A stretch of DNA of 64,000 bases from Trichobilharzia regenti (lineage: Eukaryota > Platyhelminthes > Trematoda > Strigeidida > Schistosomatidae). The first letter of the stretch is position 1; each line of letters starts with the position of its first letter. Below, one piece after another: positions 11,091-25,273 of this stretch. The stretch is taken from the NCBI GenBank assembly GCA_944472135.2, contig OX235270.1, positions 50,716,352 to 50,780,351 of the forward strand, in the 5' to 3' direction. The notes under the pieces are model-generated. The model was not told the DNA's origin, searched no databases, and saw nothing but the letters and a program-made list of their open reading frames with translations. Made by a program: the position numbers and the translations under genes.

Positions 11091-12280
11091 TTCATTACTA
11101 ATACGATGCATTCGATCAAACCTTTCTTTATCTAATATGCTGGAAAATAATCTCTTCATTTAATAACTAGGTTACGAATTTACTTGTTATCAAAATACCT
11201 TATGGAAACTAAGATTGAAAGAAAATAGCTTTCAAATGGTACGCAATAATCAAACATAAATATGATAGTAATTCTGTGTTTGGAGATTCTGTCTAATAAT
11301 ATCACCAATTAATATAAATTGTATTCGGGTTTTATTGGCACGACTGAATTGAAAAGCGACAAAGCACTTCAGTGGAATACACTCATTATTATTGACATGC
11401 AGTTGACGTCACAATAGTTTAAAGCCTCATACTTCAGATATTTTGGCAGATGAAAGTAGAAAGATTAGTTTTGTGAGCTACTAGATTTTCAGTGCATTCA
11501 CATTCTTAGACCATACTCTTCACTCACACGTTTTTTAAGCAGTTTCTAGTGTATATATATGCACTTTATAGAAGTAAACGAAAACGAAAAGCAATAAGTA
11601 AATGAATCTGTTTCAGATAATTTATTGTAGACCACTATTTCATTTGGGACTAACATAAAAGTGTTTAATTACTAAGGACACGTGGTTAGGGTTCCAATGA
11701 AGGCTGATTTAATCAACTAGACACTATTAGGGGAATCCAGCCATTCAATGTTCACTCAAAACCTAGACAGCTCCACCTCACTGTTCTTTTTGAATACGAT
11801 AGCCTGAGAAATATTCTAATCCTTCTGCTATTTTAATGACATTTTCCCACTTGAAATCGCAAGTCATTTCATTTTCTGAATAAATACTTATGACGAATAA
11901 AAAGACATTAAATACATGATGTAAATGCATAAGCTTTTAGGACAAGTATAAGAGATAAAAAAGCATGAGTTTCCATCTCTGGAAAATGTTAAATTATCTG
12001 TTCATCTATGGATAATGACTGCCTCCGTAGAGAAAATACTTGATATATCATTTTTCTTCTAATTTGATTTCGTTAGTCGAGTTTTTGTATGTACATTAAG
12101 ACTCAACTGCAAAACAAGTTCATTACTTGGACACTAAAAACAAAGTATCTGAGTAGAGATAAGAAATATATATCTTCGTATAAAAATTCATATTTTTACT
12201 GATTTTATCTTCTCGTTATAAAACGTTATCGAGAAGCAGATGCATATTAAGGAAGAATATAGAGGATAGAGTTGTCATGA

Positions 12281-12282
<2 letters not shown>
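11091..12282. other. AT-rich stretch without recognised gene
   Basis: No supported feature. Confidence 0.5.

Positions 12283-12330
<48 letters not shown>
12283..12330. repeat. (AT)n microsatellite
   Basis: An uninterrupted run of about 24 AT units. Confidence 0.97.
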
Positions 12331-12332
<2 letters not shown>

Positions 12333-15241
12333 CATCGTAAAACAGTAGAAAAATATATCTACAAAATAAATTACTTGCTGCTACTTTTGCTTCAGAGATA
12401 TTGTAATATGGATGTCACTGAATATTTATTGACTTTATTAGGCGCTAAAAATCCATACGACTGTAAGTGCATGTGAAAATGCACAATCACTGTCTTTTAT
12501 CTTCAAAAAAAGACTTTGATGATAACATATTCAAGGGCATTTTGCACAGTGAACATCCAAGCACAGAAAATCAAACTCACAACTGATTTATTCTTCACCC
12601 ACAGACTTTCATACAAAATGACTCTGAAAATGTGGAGTTAACACTCATTCTTCTATACCCTTTGAGATTTCAGTTACATTTAAAAGAATACTTTGTAAAT
12701 AGACTATTTAATCTAATGCTAAAATCTCTAGTCATCATATTTAATTGTCGGTAATTTTTTACGTGTTTCTTGAAATTGATTAAGACTACATCATCGATGG
12801 AAAACTAGTTGGGTTAAATGTTATCTCATATTGTTATGTTCATCTCATTCACATGATGTAGCAACCCTAGTTAGAAAAATCTAACATGCATATTTCATTA
12901 TTGAGTTCGCTTACGTATCATCACAGCTGACTTCACTGAAGAGCGGATTTATTCTGTCGAAGATTGTGCAAGCGAGATTACCACGTCTACTGATGAAACA
13001 TACACAACAAAATACTAAACGGCAGAGGTTAAGACATAATTTTCTTCTTAATCCTGAGTTATGAGTCTTCTTTGTTACTGTACACTTCTCTTTCTAAAAT
13101 ATCCTTATAACATGTAGTAGGTAAATAACATGGCTTTGACCATTACAACTCATCAAACTAACGGACTTATGAGTAAGCTTAAATGTACGCTTCAGGCTTA
13201 TAAATTTACAAATGATGTCTGCTTCTAAGTAAATAAAGATTAAATATTACTGGGAATATATATATACATACTTCTTGATATTTAATTTGAAATGTCCTAA
13301 CAGGTATTTTATTCCTCGCTCGAACACATAGTTTGATGTTATCACTAAATACCTAACTGTGTGAATACGCATTGCTTCACTTGTAAACTAATATGATGTA
13401 GCGTGGAAATTCTACTTTCCAGATTCTTGAAGACATCATAAAGTTAGTGAAGTCATTTACTTTCCCTCGAATTCATTTCTGAGTACACTGTTTGAGAACA
13501 TTATAATTTTACTCAAAAAGCTCTCTTTAGAGTTCCACTATGTCTGTTGATCAAACAATCAATCAAAATTAAGAGCAAATAGTTTAGTTCAGCATTATAC
13601 TATTCTACTATAGAAAATTTCAGCATTGTTTCTAGAACCTAGTCTTTTTGAGTGTTTATTTCTTTTACCTTAAATTTAATTCCTTTGAATACTTCAGGAC
13701 AGTTTGTTCATTTTTCGACTGTTTACAGCCTAAGGATTTTTATTTTGTCATTGAAAAGAGCGAATTCTTAGGGAGGGTAAAGGTGGTTATTGAAGGAACT
13801 CCTATTACTAGCTATCTTTCTTCTAAATATAGTATCCAGAGAAAAGAAATATGTGGCTTTAGAATCTCTTGAAACTGGATATAGATAATCCCCGTCAAAT
13901 CAAAACGTATACACATATTATAGGTTTCCAGACCGTAGGTGTTATGAACTTCCTGGAATATACATATTATCCACAATTTAACAATATTCGTTCCGAAAAT
14001 TTGATAAATATTCATTCGCTAACTGAAAGAAGGGTAGATTTCTGTTTAAGTGGAGAAAATTTTGCTAACACTTCGAAACTTTCATGTTTCACTTTAAGAT
14101 AATCACAAAATAAGTACTAACCGATGAAAATAAACCGTCCATTTTATTTCATGAATAAATCATATTGAACTCTTTGATGTATCAAACACAAAAGGCACTC
14201 TTAAACGTCATAATCCCGATGGACGATGAAAATCTAAAATATGGTTAGTTCAGCTCATCAAAAACCTTATAGATATCACTGACAGTAATGTTAATAGCTA
14301 AAATACCTTTTGATACCAGAATTTAGTGTGTCTATTTTAAGATAATCCTAATGCCACCTTCCAACAGCAATAGTCCGCGAAATATTTCATTGAAGTTATT
14401 CAATGTCTTTTCATCGCACATAATTATTAACTTTCGACATTGTAATTCATTGCTATGTAAAGTGTAATTCAATACTTGCGATTAAAATAGAACAAATCAA
14501 AGCGAATTAATTCCATCATGATGAATCCAATCATACAGAAATAAAATAGTTTAATAGAAGCGTTTGTTATTTTTCATTTCTTTCATTTAATCAAAAAGAA
14601 ATAGATTGAAATAAATTGCTTTCTTGTGTTTCTTTCTCTCCATGAAATCTACACAATCTATTAGTTGTTTACTGAAACGCAAGCACATACACAAGCGACA
14701 TCCTTAGAATTGAAGAAATAAACTGAATATTTAATATCAGCTCTAATTTTTAATTTTTCACAAAAACGTGATAAGAGAAACCTCTTAATATAACAAAGGA
14801 AATTTAAATTAGTGAAAAGGAAAAGATTGTTATTTTTAGAATTGCTTGCATAGTAGTATCTTTTACGCTGAGTATCCAACACTTTTCAGTTTTATTTGCT
14901 AAAGTGAATTGTTTTAACTGCCGGAAGATCATACAAAAACTGCTTGTCTACTCACAAATCTACTAAGTAATATTTACGACAGATAGAAATATTTTCAAGA
15001 TGCTAAGAAGAAAAGTAGTGATCGATCTATTACAGCAAAATATTTTTTTAAAACAGTTTTAGAACAGACCCCTGATATCATAAATAAGTGATCGTCAAAA
15101 TAAAACAACCTGTTTCAGCCTATTCAAAACCTATCTGTGTCTTTTGGAAACTCAATTAGTGCTTTTTGATGAATGTACTAAGTAACATTGAAGTAATTTA
15201 ATTTGTGATATAATAGAAAAGATTTGTAACTCAGGTGGATG
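12331..15241. other. AT-rich stretch without recognised gene
   Basis: Only short ORFs without motifs (for example 13648-13872 and 13869-14102, which overlap a few bases in different frames). I cannot support a gene. Confidence 0.45.
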
Positions 15242-15465
15242 ATTTGCAATTAATAGTGTTCTCTGACCTGGTTGGTTTGGTTGCAGAAAACGGCCAATAC
15301 CTATGTAAAGATGGTTGGTCACCAGGAGACGCAATTGTATCATTCATGGAGATTTTAAATCATTTGACTTTATTCTAAATTCTGAGCTGAAGATGTCGTC
15401 CAGAAAGACGACGAAAGCTCCGCAACTAAGCCAACCAGCTGAGAGAACACTATTAATTGCAAATA
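15242..15465. repeat. Inverted repeat with hammerhead-like core
   Basis: Arms at 15242-15285 and 15422-15465 are inverted copies of one another (tgcaattaatagtgttctct in the left arm, its complement in the right). Just inside the right arm lies a hammerhead-like motif: CTGAAGA (15387-15393), a perfect six-pair stem GTCGTC/GACGAC (15395-15400 and 15407-15412) and GAAA (15413-15416). A possible helix III strand GGAG lies upstream at about 15345. One extra T separates CTGAAGA from the stem. Inverted terminal pieces next to a hammerhead resemble PLE ends, but no PLE protein is adjacent. Confidence 0.55.
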
Positions 15466-17795
15466 GGTTAATTTGTGCAGGTTTGATACAGACATTGTAA
15501 GCCAACAGAATATGATTCTCATATATTCCCACAGTTCCATTCGGCATTAACAACAGAATACGATATATCTGTTTGAACATTTTATTTGATGTTAGAGACA
15601 GAATACATTTCCCATGGTTATTGGGAAATATATATATATATTTAAACAACGGTTTGATCAATGGAAAATATATTGGCTCTCTTGTTTTGTCTTCTGTTGT
15701 AACAAAGTGAACTGTCTCAAATATAATGACCCAGGAAGGAAAACTATATAGTCACAAAACTTTTAATGAATTATACAAAAATTATGGCTATACTAATTAG
15801 GTGAACAAACTTCATAAGATTGGAGAGAGTTTTTGTTTATTTACCAAAAGGATGCTTATCAATTTTCCTTGCTTAAAGAATAATACATTTGTTGATCGGC
15901 CGTTTCTAAATGAGGACAATTTACGATTAAGTAAATTTGGGACCTAATAAGCAGGTTTCGGAACACACAGCAAAAAAACAGTTACACTCCTAATTCTTCA
16001 ATGAATGTCACAAAATGTAAAAGGCTTTAGTTTTGTGGTTTTCTCAATAAAACGATTACTATCATACAATGCTTTCTTTTTGACAATGAAGAATTTGTTT
16101 ATTAAACCGATTTGCAGCTACAGATAGAAAGACCGATTTTTTCATGTAGGTGTATTCTCTCAGCTTGCTCTGAAGACGTTTTCTAGAAAGACAACAAATC
16201 ATCCACAATTTGACTGTCCATTTCAGAGAGCACAGTCATGTAAAAATAACCTACCTGGGCTACAAACCTCTTTTATTTCAAAAATACTAACTCCTACTAA
16301 GTTTTAGTATTTCGAATACTGTTGAAACTGTTTAATTTTGTCTATTAGTACCAAACATTTCTACCGCATACCTTCTTATGCCTGGCATTATATTCTCATT
16401 ACACATCTCTGAGAAATTTTAAAACAAAGACATTAGAGTGTCCATACAGAGCATTAATTTTTCCCACTTTACAAGTATGGAACATATACAGGTCAAGAGA
16501 ATACGAATCCAAAATGACATTTTACGCACTTATTAAAGAATTTTTAATGTAATTTTAATATTTCAGTTGTTTCTTAAAGTTTCAATTAGATAAATGTTCA
16601 TTAGTCATTTCATACCATTGATTAAACTACCTAAAACTGAATTTGCTAGTAATCTGTGAAAGTTAGTAAGGACTCTTGACATGACTCACACTTGTAAGAA
16701 ATATCGATTTAAATGTTCTTTAGTCTTTCCTGATGAACAAACCAAATGATATGTGGTGGTGATGGTAGAGGGATGAAGAGACAAAACAAAAACCATTTTA
16801 TTGATAATAAGTTTGTTTATATTTTGTATTGGAAATTTGCCTGCATATTTCACCTGGCATAATGAATAATGGACCGTTTAATTTCAGTAGGGATTACCGT
16901 CATACCCACATACTTATTTTTACCAGTCATTAAATTCACATTCGTTCTTTTTCTTCATCCTCTGCCTTATTTTTCAAATGTGAAGTGAACTTAATCGAGA
17001 GAATGAAGTGGGATAACGACTTTCTTAAAATGTATTTATACTTCCAAAGAAACATTAATATTGCCCATTTACAAATGGGGTTTTCATCCTGGTGGTCTAA
17101 ATTAAACACTGGTAAGTGACAGGACTTCAAAACAAGGAGAGGGAAGCAAAGATTAAATTACAGAAGTCATTATAACTATTTCAATCATCTGTCTATAAAA
17201 AGCACACTTAGATGAATATGCTCTAAGTGAATATAGACAATACAAAGAATTAATTTATAGCAAGTATGAATTGTTTAAATAATGTTTGAAAATCCAGCTA
17301 TTAATTTCAGGAATACATACTGAATTATATGAAAAAGAAAATTGCTTCCTCAAAATTTGAACATTCACTTAACTGTCATATAATCTTCAAACGCTTGAAT
17401 TTTCATTTCCTTCCACAGTGTATCAGAAGTTCTAAGACTGTTTGTTTAGATAAAACTGATTTCCACTAGATTTTTGTGACAGATATTATTTATGATGTAA
17501 ACTTCTTAGCCATATAACTCGAAATTATTGTATCCAGTACACAAGACAGCTTTAAAAAAGTAATAGCAAGAATCTGTGCTGGACAGATTCTGACCCAGAA
17601 CAGTTACAAACTCTAGACAGACCGTCAAATAATTCAAAGTTCAAATATTCTCATAAGATAATTAATCAACTTATAGCAAGTGTGTGACAGCAATCATTAG
17701 AATCGTATTCTGCAGCAATCGATCAGTGTATCAGTGCATTAAAGATGGAATAGAACTTCTGTCAGGCACATCTACTAGTTAACTTGTCTTCTTCT
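15466..17795. other. AT-rich stretch, mostly featureless
   Basis: A decayed sister of the hammerhead-like motif lies at about 16168-16205 (ctgaagacgttttctagaaa). Otherwise I see nothing supported. Confidence 0.45.
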
Positions 17796-18830
17796 TTTCA
17801 CTTTGTTGAGGAAAACGCTACTTGAGAATGGCTATCCATCGCGCTTTATACATAAACACATACAGCCCAAAATCAACAATGAACAACGCATCTTTGTACC
17901 GAAGATGCTATACATGAATGTGACATTCGAAGGCGACCTTCTGGCCGACATCCGAAAGAGGAGAATATGTAACGACCTGAAAAGAACATTATTTGCTGCT
18001 ACATTACGACTGGTATTCTCATGCCACCCGTTGTTCTTCAAGAATTCTAAAGATAAACTATCACATTTCACCTTTTCTTTGTGTATCTATCAATTTACTT
18101 CCTTACATAGAGCAAGACATATGGGTCGTTCGATGAGTGTTTTATCTAAAAGAGTCAAAGGACATTATTCCGTTTAGCCACGAAAGGATGACAGTGAATC
18201 AATAAGAAGTGCTATAGTTGAACGTATATTCAACACTGGTCACCCAGTTTGTGATAAGAATTCCCCAAATGTCATCTCAAAAGTCAAAAGAAGCCTCCCG
18301 AATATAGTAAGCTTCTATATGCTTTCCTTTGCCGAGGCATTATTTATCAGGATGTAAAATCATGATTTATGTACACAGAAGAGACTTCTCCATCCTCTCC
18401 TTCTACCATGGGTATAATTCCAAGTTCGACTACTTTGCTACCAGTTTTGTACGACATTTTAGTAGCCTTTTTTTCCTTAATTCACCCTTTATTTAGGCTT
18501 CCTACCCACCACACAGTTTAGTTCGGACACTTGTCTCCATGCTCCTTCATTAGCATCCCATTTTTCTAGTTATTTTTCACATTACTTACCCGTTTTCATA
18601 ATTCGTAATCTTCTCCCGCCCCCCCCCCACTAGTTACAATTTGAGTATTCAACAAATTTTTTGAAATATCTTGATTATGTAAACAATGACCCTGACTAGT
18701 TTTTATTATTGTCTGATAAAGCTAATGTACATATACACACAAAAATAACTATATATAATTGCGATTGTTCAGCTAAGTGAATGAATCCTCCAAAAAGAGA
18801 CTGTTAGCTGAACTGTTTGTTTTTAGCTTT
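17796..18830 (+). mobile_element. Penelope-like element, 3' fragment
   Basis: The element begins inside the linker after the reverse transcriptase, carries the GIY-YIG region, and ends with a 3' non-coding part that includes gcgattgttcagctaagtga (about 18759-18778). The same 3' sequence is found, in minus orientation, in the terminal direct repeats at 37573-37709 and 40716-40854, so these belong to one PLE family. Confidence 0.8.
17803..18420 (+). pseudogene. PLE linker and GIY-YIG endonuclease remnant
   Basis: The first frame (17803-18177, 124 aa) starts LLENGYPSRF, passes through LKRTLFAATLRLVFS and reaches SLCIYQFTSLHRARHMGRSM, matching the junction between reverse transcriptase and nuclease in the PLE at 37573-40854. 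In the nuclease the conserved Y-V-G of the partner (ARYVGRT) has become ARHMGRS, and the Cys pair before it is lost. After a TAG at 18175-18177 the same protein continues with SAIVERIFNTGHPV, the FAEALFI helix (in place of FAEAIAI) and DLCTQKRLLHPLLLPW, with another stop on the way. It is inactive. Confidence 0.8.
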
Positions 18831-21800
18831 CTTCTTCAGCACCTTATTGACTCTGAGTATCTGCCTTACTAAGTGACGTCCAACAAAGCGACCTGCAGGG
18901 TTCTTCAGTATCATGTCAAATGGCTTTGAACATTTCATCTATACATAGCTGTATCGCTGATGGTTTTAAATTTGATCTCTAATTCAAAAAATTATAAATA
19001 TACCTTCTCATCTCAGAAAAATATTTCCGATAAAATGTTTCCTCAGTGTACTACTTTTTCTTTTGTTTTATTTCTCTATAAAGATTTCAGTTAAACATTT
19101 TGCTTTTTCTCTGATTCCACCTTTATTTCTCACATAAAAACTAACCAGGTTGTTTCACATCCACTAAGCAATACCAAATTTAGTTTCTTAATTTTCACTT
19201 CTTCATTACCTCTTATTGTGAAGAACTCTACGGGAATACACTGTCACTTCCCAAAGAATCAAGGCCAATTTTCGATTGAATGTAAACACATTTGCATAGC
19301 TTTCGAACATGACATGCAGAAAAGAAAATTTCCTTTGATGTTGTTTCTTCATATTCACTTAAAATGTTTATCTTAAAACTTGTCTAAGTCAATATTTCAT
19401 TCGAAATTTAACTGATTCAGTCAGAAACAGAATGAAAGACACTTGAACAGAAAAACATAAAATGTAACTGGCATAAATTAATTCGTCTCTTATTCATAAC
19501 TAAAGCAGTTTTCCGCATATTTCTGCAGACTGTAACATCTTAGCAAAACATTTAAACATTCAGAGTTAGACAATTTTATGCTAACTCATCAATATATGGT
19601 GATCCCAAAGTGAATTAAAACTCGCAAAATGCGTCAATGTGAAGAGAAAAAGGAAACATTCATGTAGTTATGTTCTATTAATCATTTTTAAACATATTGT
19701 TTGAATGCTAATTAAAAAGGCATCCACGACTATGACGACTACTACTACCACTAGAGCGGCAAAACCTCTCTTGTACAATTTTTCTACAGCCTTCATGTTC
19801 AAAGTATAATAAAGTGATATCAATATCTACTTGTTGAAACTAGTGTTCTCATATATATATATATAATGACAGGCCTTTATACTTCGAGTTTCATTGACAA
19901 GGCTTCTTACCACCATCGTTTCAAACCAATGGAAATCCCATTCATCATGTAAAATTGAGAATGAACGTACAAAACCTTCTTCAATCTAGATTTCTGAACT
20001 AATTTTGGAATAAATCAATAGTTAAAAGTATTCTTATCTACTGAACATTCTGATACTGAGTTGACCAACTTTTGATTTGAATTAATTCTTTCATTTGTTA
20101 GTACTTGTTGCTTTGTTTTCCTAAATGCCGATACCGAAATCTCTAGATAAGACCTAGAAATTACTTCTGACCTTCAAACATATAATTTAGTAAGTTAATT
20201 TCAGGTAGATCGATAAGACATTCCAAACCTGAGTCAGAAAAAAATATTTATTAGACTCAACGACTAGTATTTTTGGTCAAATATTATCATATTCCTCAAT
20301 CATCATATTTAGGAGACTGCAGGTTGTTGTACATAATTTTTTGATATTTTAATGTGACAGATATGTTGATACATTTTTTGAAATAAGCAACAATCTGAAA
20401 CAGTATTTTTACAGATCTATGAAAATCATAGTGACCATATTTTGATAGCACTTTATTGTTTGTTACAAACTAATAATTTTCTATTTGTTATGATGTATCA
20501 GTAAAATGGTGGCTTGTATAACTCTTCAAATTTGTGTATTACATTTAATCTAGTTTGTTTTCCATAAATAACAAAAGCTTTACAAAACTAATAGAGAAAC
20601 TGTAGTAATTTATTGTAATCGTAATATTAGTATTTCAAGATGACCGAATTACACGAATCCAACCAAAACACAGAGAGAGCAGAACTCAGGAATTTGTATT
20701 TAGCGGAATTATTATGCAGTTCTTATAAGAAACATATTAACAATCAACAGTAAGTATTTAAACAATAGAGAGATAGAAATTGTCAATCACCACAGAAACA
20801 TATGTTTATAAGTATACTGGAAACAGTTGGCAGACTTTAGGTTTAGGATGCGTACGTATAGGCGTGTACTTGAATGACATATCTAGTAATTTAATGATAT
20901 GTTCTTCATACACCGGCAGAAAGACAAGTGCTTTAGTTGAACAGGTGTGGAAGAAGGCTTCGCCAACAAATAAAATTTAGGATATTTGAAAATTCGATGC
21001 TCGGTCTGTTGAAAAGGAAACGAAGTGTTTTTCACTAACAGACAATTACAATCACTTTTTATAAAAGTATTTTGAAGGAATCTTTAAGCTCTTATTCAAC
21101 ACGACATATTTACGAACTGAGTAACAGTGACTTCATGTCAAATATAAAGTAAATACGAAACCATTGGCGAACATCTTCTTAACTGCTTATTCGACGGCTT
21201 CTTGATTCTATTATAAGCGTTAGTTGTTAGTAAAGTTAGTTGTCAGCCATCATCTTATTACATGTTTTAACACTTCGGATCTTACTGGTATACGCCTGAA
21301 CTTTGTGACATGAATTAGGGATTTCATCACTAATCAGAAAAAATGACTTCCGACAATGCACCTTCACAAACGAATGAGTTATCAAAACTACTCATATACA
21401 AAGGGCAGCTTCCACTCAAACGCTTCTTGCCATCTACGAAACAATTTGAGGATTAGAGGAAACTCCATTCTCTGTATTAATGGATATCAGAGAAATCGTA
21501 ATAGCCATCAATTTTGAAACGATGAGAGTTCTGCGTGACTTAATTCTTGGTGGGAAATGTTCAATTCATGATGTTCTTCGCAAAAAAGAACGTCAGTGAT
21601 GTAACAAGTAATCCAAAATGTGTTAGAAATAAAATGTACGACTTTTATGAGTCACCCTTTCTCTTGTTTAGGAAACTCTACTCTCTCATCTAAACATGAT
21701 TTACCCTACCTTGTTCTCTTTTTTCTATTGGCTCTTAGATAAAACATTTTCTTCAGTTACATAATCTACTTTTTCTAGCTAAACCTTGTTTCTATACACA

Positions 21801-22726
21801 CACATATATATGTAACTCTCTTTTTTGTTTCCAAGCCTAATTGTCTAATTATTCTATAAATAGTCAGTGTTTGTAACTCTTAATTAGTTAAATCATTCCG
21901 GACTAATGTTACTTTTACTTCCTACCAATTGGTCTTTGTGATCATGGAAAAGTATGTTCATATCTTTAATGTAATTCATATTTTTTATCGTTCAGGTTGT
22001 AACCAGTTGAGAAGAACCCTTGAAATAATAAAAGATGAGCTCATATTATCCTGGTACAATTATTCTTCTTGCTTTGTTCAAGTTTATTAATGGGAAGAAT
22101 TGCATGAAGTTTTTAAAGAAAAAATGTCTGAATATTAGTCTAATGATCATTCGCCTTACTGCATATCATTTCTCTGAATAATTGCAAAGCTTTGGTCATA
22201 ATGGGTCTTGGGCATCTACGGACATGAAAATCCCTATCACCTTAAGTACACGAAAGTTAGTCAGCTAGAGGTTATTTCCCTTCAGAAGTGAAATCTCCTA
22301 CCTGAGCTTGTGGATAGCACGGTTATTAATTTGCAATCATCAGTTCGAGTCTTGCAGGGATCCACATTACTCACCTTCACTCTCTGAATTTCAGCCAGGA
22401 GGAAGGAGAATTCAACTTTCAAAACGCACTTCGATTCTTGATCAAAACAGGATCAGGGTACTATTCAGTTTATAATGTAACATGAAACCCATTGTAGCCA
22501 CACAGACAATAGTGATTACCTTTTCTCTACATTATTTATATATAAGGTGTCAAATGGCTATAACTAGGACTGTTCCTGTCATTCTGACCATTAAATGTAA
22601 AGCGTAGTTTTGTTGTCCTACTTCTGAATCGTTCTCCATATTTTTCTTCCTATTTCATCGCTTCAAATAATTTTTTCAGGTGAGAATGAAGGAATGTAAT
22701 ATGACTGTAACTGTTATGAGTAATAC
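18831..22726. other. AT-rich stretch without supported gene
   Basis: Short ORFs such as 20780-20980 lack firm motifs; the latter ends in CSSYTGRKTSALVEQ, which could be a very decayed PLE nuclease. A tRNA-promoter-like string with GTTCGAGTC near 22343 hints at an old SINE. Neither is strong enough to annotate. Confidence 0.4.
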
Positions 22727-23063
22727 TGTAACAACAGAAGACAAGGGCTAGGCAACAGATCGTTTATTTAGGAAAACAACAGATATTTATAGATTTTTAT
22801 GCACATTATTATAAATTATTGTAGGAAAAAGGACAGTCTTCTGACTGGTGGTTTCTCGTTGAACGTCAATCTTCCATCTCTTTGTGGATGTTTATTGAAG
22901 TTCATATTATCTATCAGCAAATTGTATCCGCCTACGCAAAGTCTACTGTGATTTATTGTTGAGTCAGTCTTTGTTCTTATTTTTCTAATGACCAATATTG
23001 GGGACGTAAACATTGAGGTAAATTACTGTCTTTCAATTTGGCTAGCAGCCAGCTCTCACCACA
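22727..23063 (-). repeat. Solo gypsy-type LTR (inverted)
   Basis: On the plus strand it begins TGTAACAACAGAAGAC and ends CTCTCACCACA, like the solo LTR at 7093-7397 and the complement of the LTR at 2555-2868. The flanks repeat ATAC (22723-22726 and 23064-23067), or AATAC if the last A is shared, again a short target duplication. No internal sequence is left. Confidence 0.86.
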
Positions 23064-24583
23064 ATACCATAGGACAAAAGTCTAACTAAACGTTTCATCC
23101 AGTCAGAAACACTAAGTAAGACAAACTGGAAAGATAGGTTTGATTATTTCTGGTATTTGGTGTTTCTTGAAAGGATTGGTTGAAGCGGAATACACTACTC
23201 ACAACTCCAAGTGTCCTTCACTTTCATTAATCTAAGCATATAAATCAAGCAAAGTTAGACCATACGAAAGTTTCTGTATTTAGTCTTGAACTTACTGAAG
23301 GGAACACTTGCATTTCGAAGTATTAGTTTTAACTATATGTAATATAAAACAAAGCATTATACGTAGGTTTTTAACATTCAGAATAATTAATTATACTTTT
23401 TCATCACTTCAGCAACACCTATTCATGAGTGGTAACTAATTCTTATAATTTAAAATTATATTAAACTATCCCTAGGGATAAAAGTATCTATTTGTGTGAG
23501 TCACATTTACTTGGCAATTCTATCTCTTCACATTTTCAACCAAACACAAATAGAAGTGTGATTTTATTTAAAAAAAACAATGAAAAATAATACTCCATAT
23601 TTAAGTACATTCATAGCAGTCGTCTAAATTTTTCATAAACATGCAATGCTATAGCAACCTGACGTTATTAAACTGAAACAAATACTTGATTTAATAATAA
23701 CAAATACAAGTGGAAGAAGAGCGTTATTCTAATCTTGTAAATAGGCCTTTAAATATGCAAAGGATAGTAGTATATTAAGTTTGTAAACTGAAGTTAATGG
23801 TTTCATAATTTAGGAGTCGTGCTGTTGGTATGCATTAATTATGTTAAGGAGGTCCTAGAGGCACTGATTTTACTTATGTTCAGTTGCACAAATAATATTA
23901 TTTGATAAACAAGTAAGTAAAACAAAACAAACTGAGTACGATTAAATGGTAATTTATGCACCTCTTGATTACAACAATAACTATTTGCTGTAATATAGCA
24001 AAACAAATCAAAATTCTATAAGTTCAGACATAATGAAGCTGTCAAACTGTTGTTCTTCCCATAAATTATGATTTCTTGTACGCCTGTGAATGTAGAAATA
24101 CTCTAAGTTGAGTTAAATGTAAGCATGGTTAGAAATATCAAACGTGTTATCATCATCAGGAACACCTGTTTCAAAGTATATCACAGAAATTCTTACTATC
24201 AAATCCATCTAAGCTCATAGTATACTAACTTAAAACACATCTATGGAACCTTAACAATTTAACCATAAATGCGTTTTTGTTGATGCCTTAATCTAACCAA
24301 CCTATACAACTTTACATTGAACCAAAGTACAATGAGTACATAGTTATTTTTAAATAAACTGAATAAATTAAGGTTTATGTTGCAATTCATTCAAGCTATA
24401 AGTGAGAAAAACATAAAACACTTAAAATATTCATAAATCACTGTTAAACTGTAGGTATAAGAAAGCCTACAATGTTAAACTTGCAGTATATTAATCGAAA
24501 TTATAGGAAAAGACCCTAGGTAAAGATCCTGCACTAATTAGCATTCACAAAACTCCGTTGAATATGAATTACCTAAGTGGTGC
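23064..24583. other. AT-rich stretch without recognised gene
   Basis: Nothing supported. Confidence 0.5.
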
Positions 24584-24812
24584 TGTAACAGCAGAAGACT
24601 TGCTTGTGGAATGATTATTTTGGATTTGATAACTGAATATAGCGGAATTATGTACACATCTGCTAGTCGTCATTTGCACCGATCTTCCGTGTTGTGCTAA
24701 TTCTATCCTCTATATTGTGCTTCTTTGTCTTCTTTCCACGTCTCCCATGATTCGCTGCCACACCGGTTCATTTGCACTCTTTGGCGTGAAGTCTACCACT
24801 CCGCCGTTTAAT
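24584..24812 (-). repeat. Possible diverged gypsy-type LTR
   Basis: It begins TGTAACAGCAGAAGAC, close to the first 16 bases of the two inverted solo LTRs, but the rest (a more GC-rich end at about 24730-24810) does not match them well and I find no target duplication. It may be another LTR family. Confidence 0.3.
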
Positions 24813-25273
24813 ATTTTTATACCAATCAATGGTTGTTCCTCTATATACTACTGAAAAGATTTGTCAGCAGCACACGCCAAAGTACTACCCCAGTTTTTAC
24901 AATTTTATCTGTTCATTGTGGACTACGTCTTATACATATACTGTATAAGCAGCTAGATTATACAGGTTTAATATCCGGAGTTAATTCATTCAAGAATAAT
25001 GCCTGGTTTGTGAAAACTCCAGCTTATTCTATAAACAAAGGACAAAGATTTTCAGAGACAACCAGCAAAATTTTAAGTTGCGCAACTAGATGACATGATG
25101 CTTTTCACCAACTTTTGCAGAATATAGTGATATCGTAATAATTCTCTGAATTTTGATAGAGAAAAAAAGACCAGATTTGCAGTATAAAATGACACCATAA
25201 CTAACAAAAACATTAGTCAATGAAAAGTTAACTGAAGACTTCCCAGATGCACTTGAACGTTATGTGTGTAATC

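Noticed and set aside
13648..14102. Two adjoining ORFs of 74 and 77 codons
   Set aside because: No motif, AT-driven composition, different frames without splice signals that I trust.
20780..20980. ORF with CSSYTGRKTSALVEQ, possible PLE nuclease remnant
   Set aside because: Only a short, weak resemblance to the GIY-YIG start, and neighbouring sequence gives no further PLE blocks.
22300..22370. tRNA-promoter-like string with GTTCGAGTC
   Set aside because: One box only is convincing, no second copy and no tail, so not called as SINE or tRNA gene.
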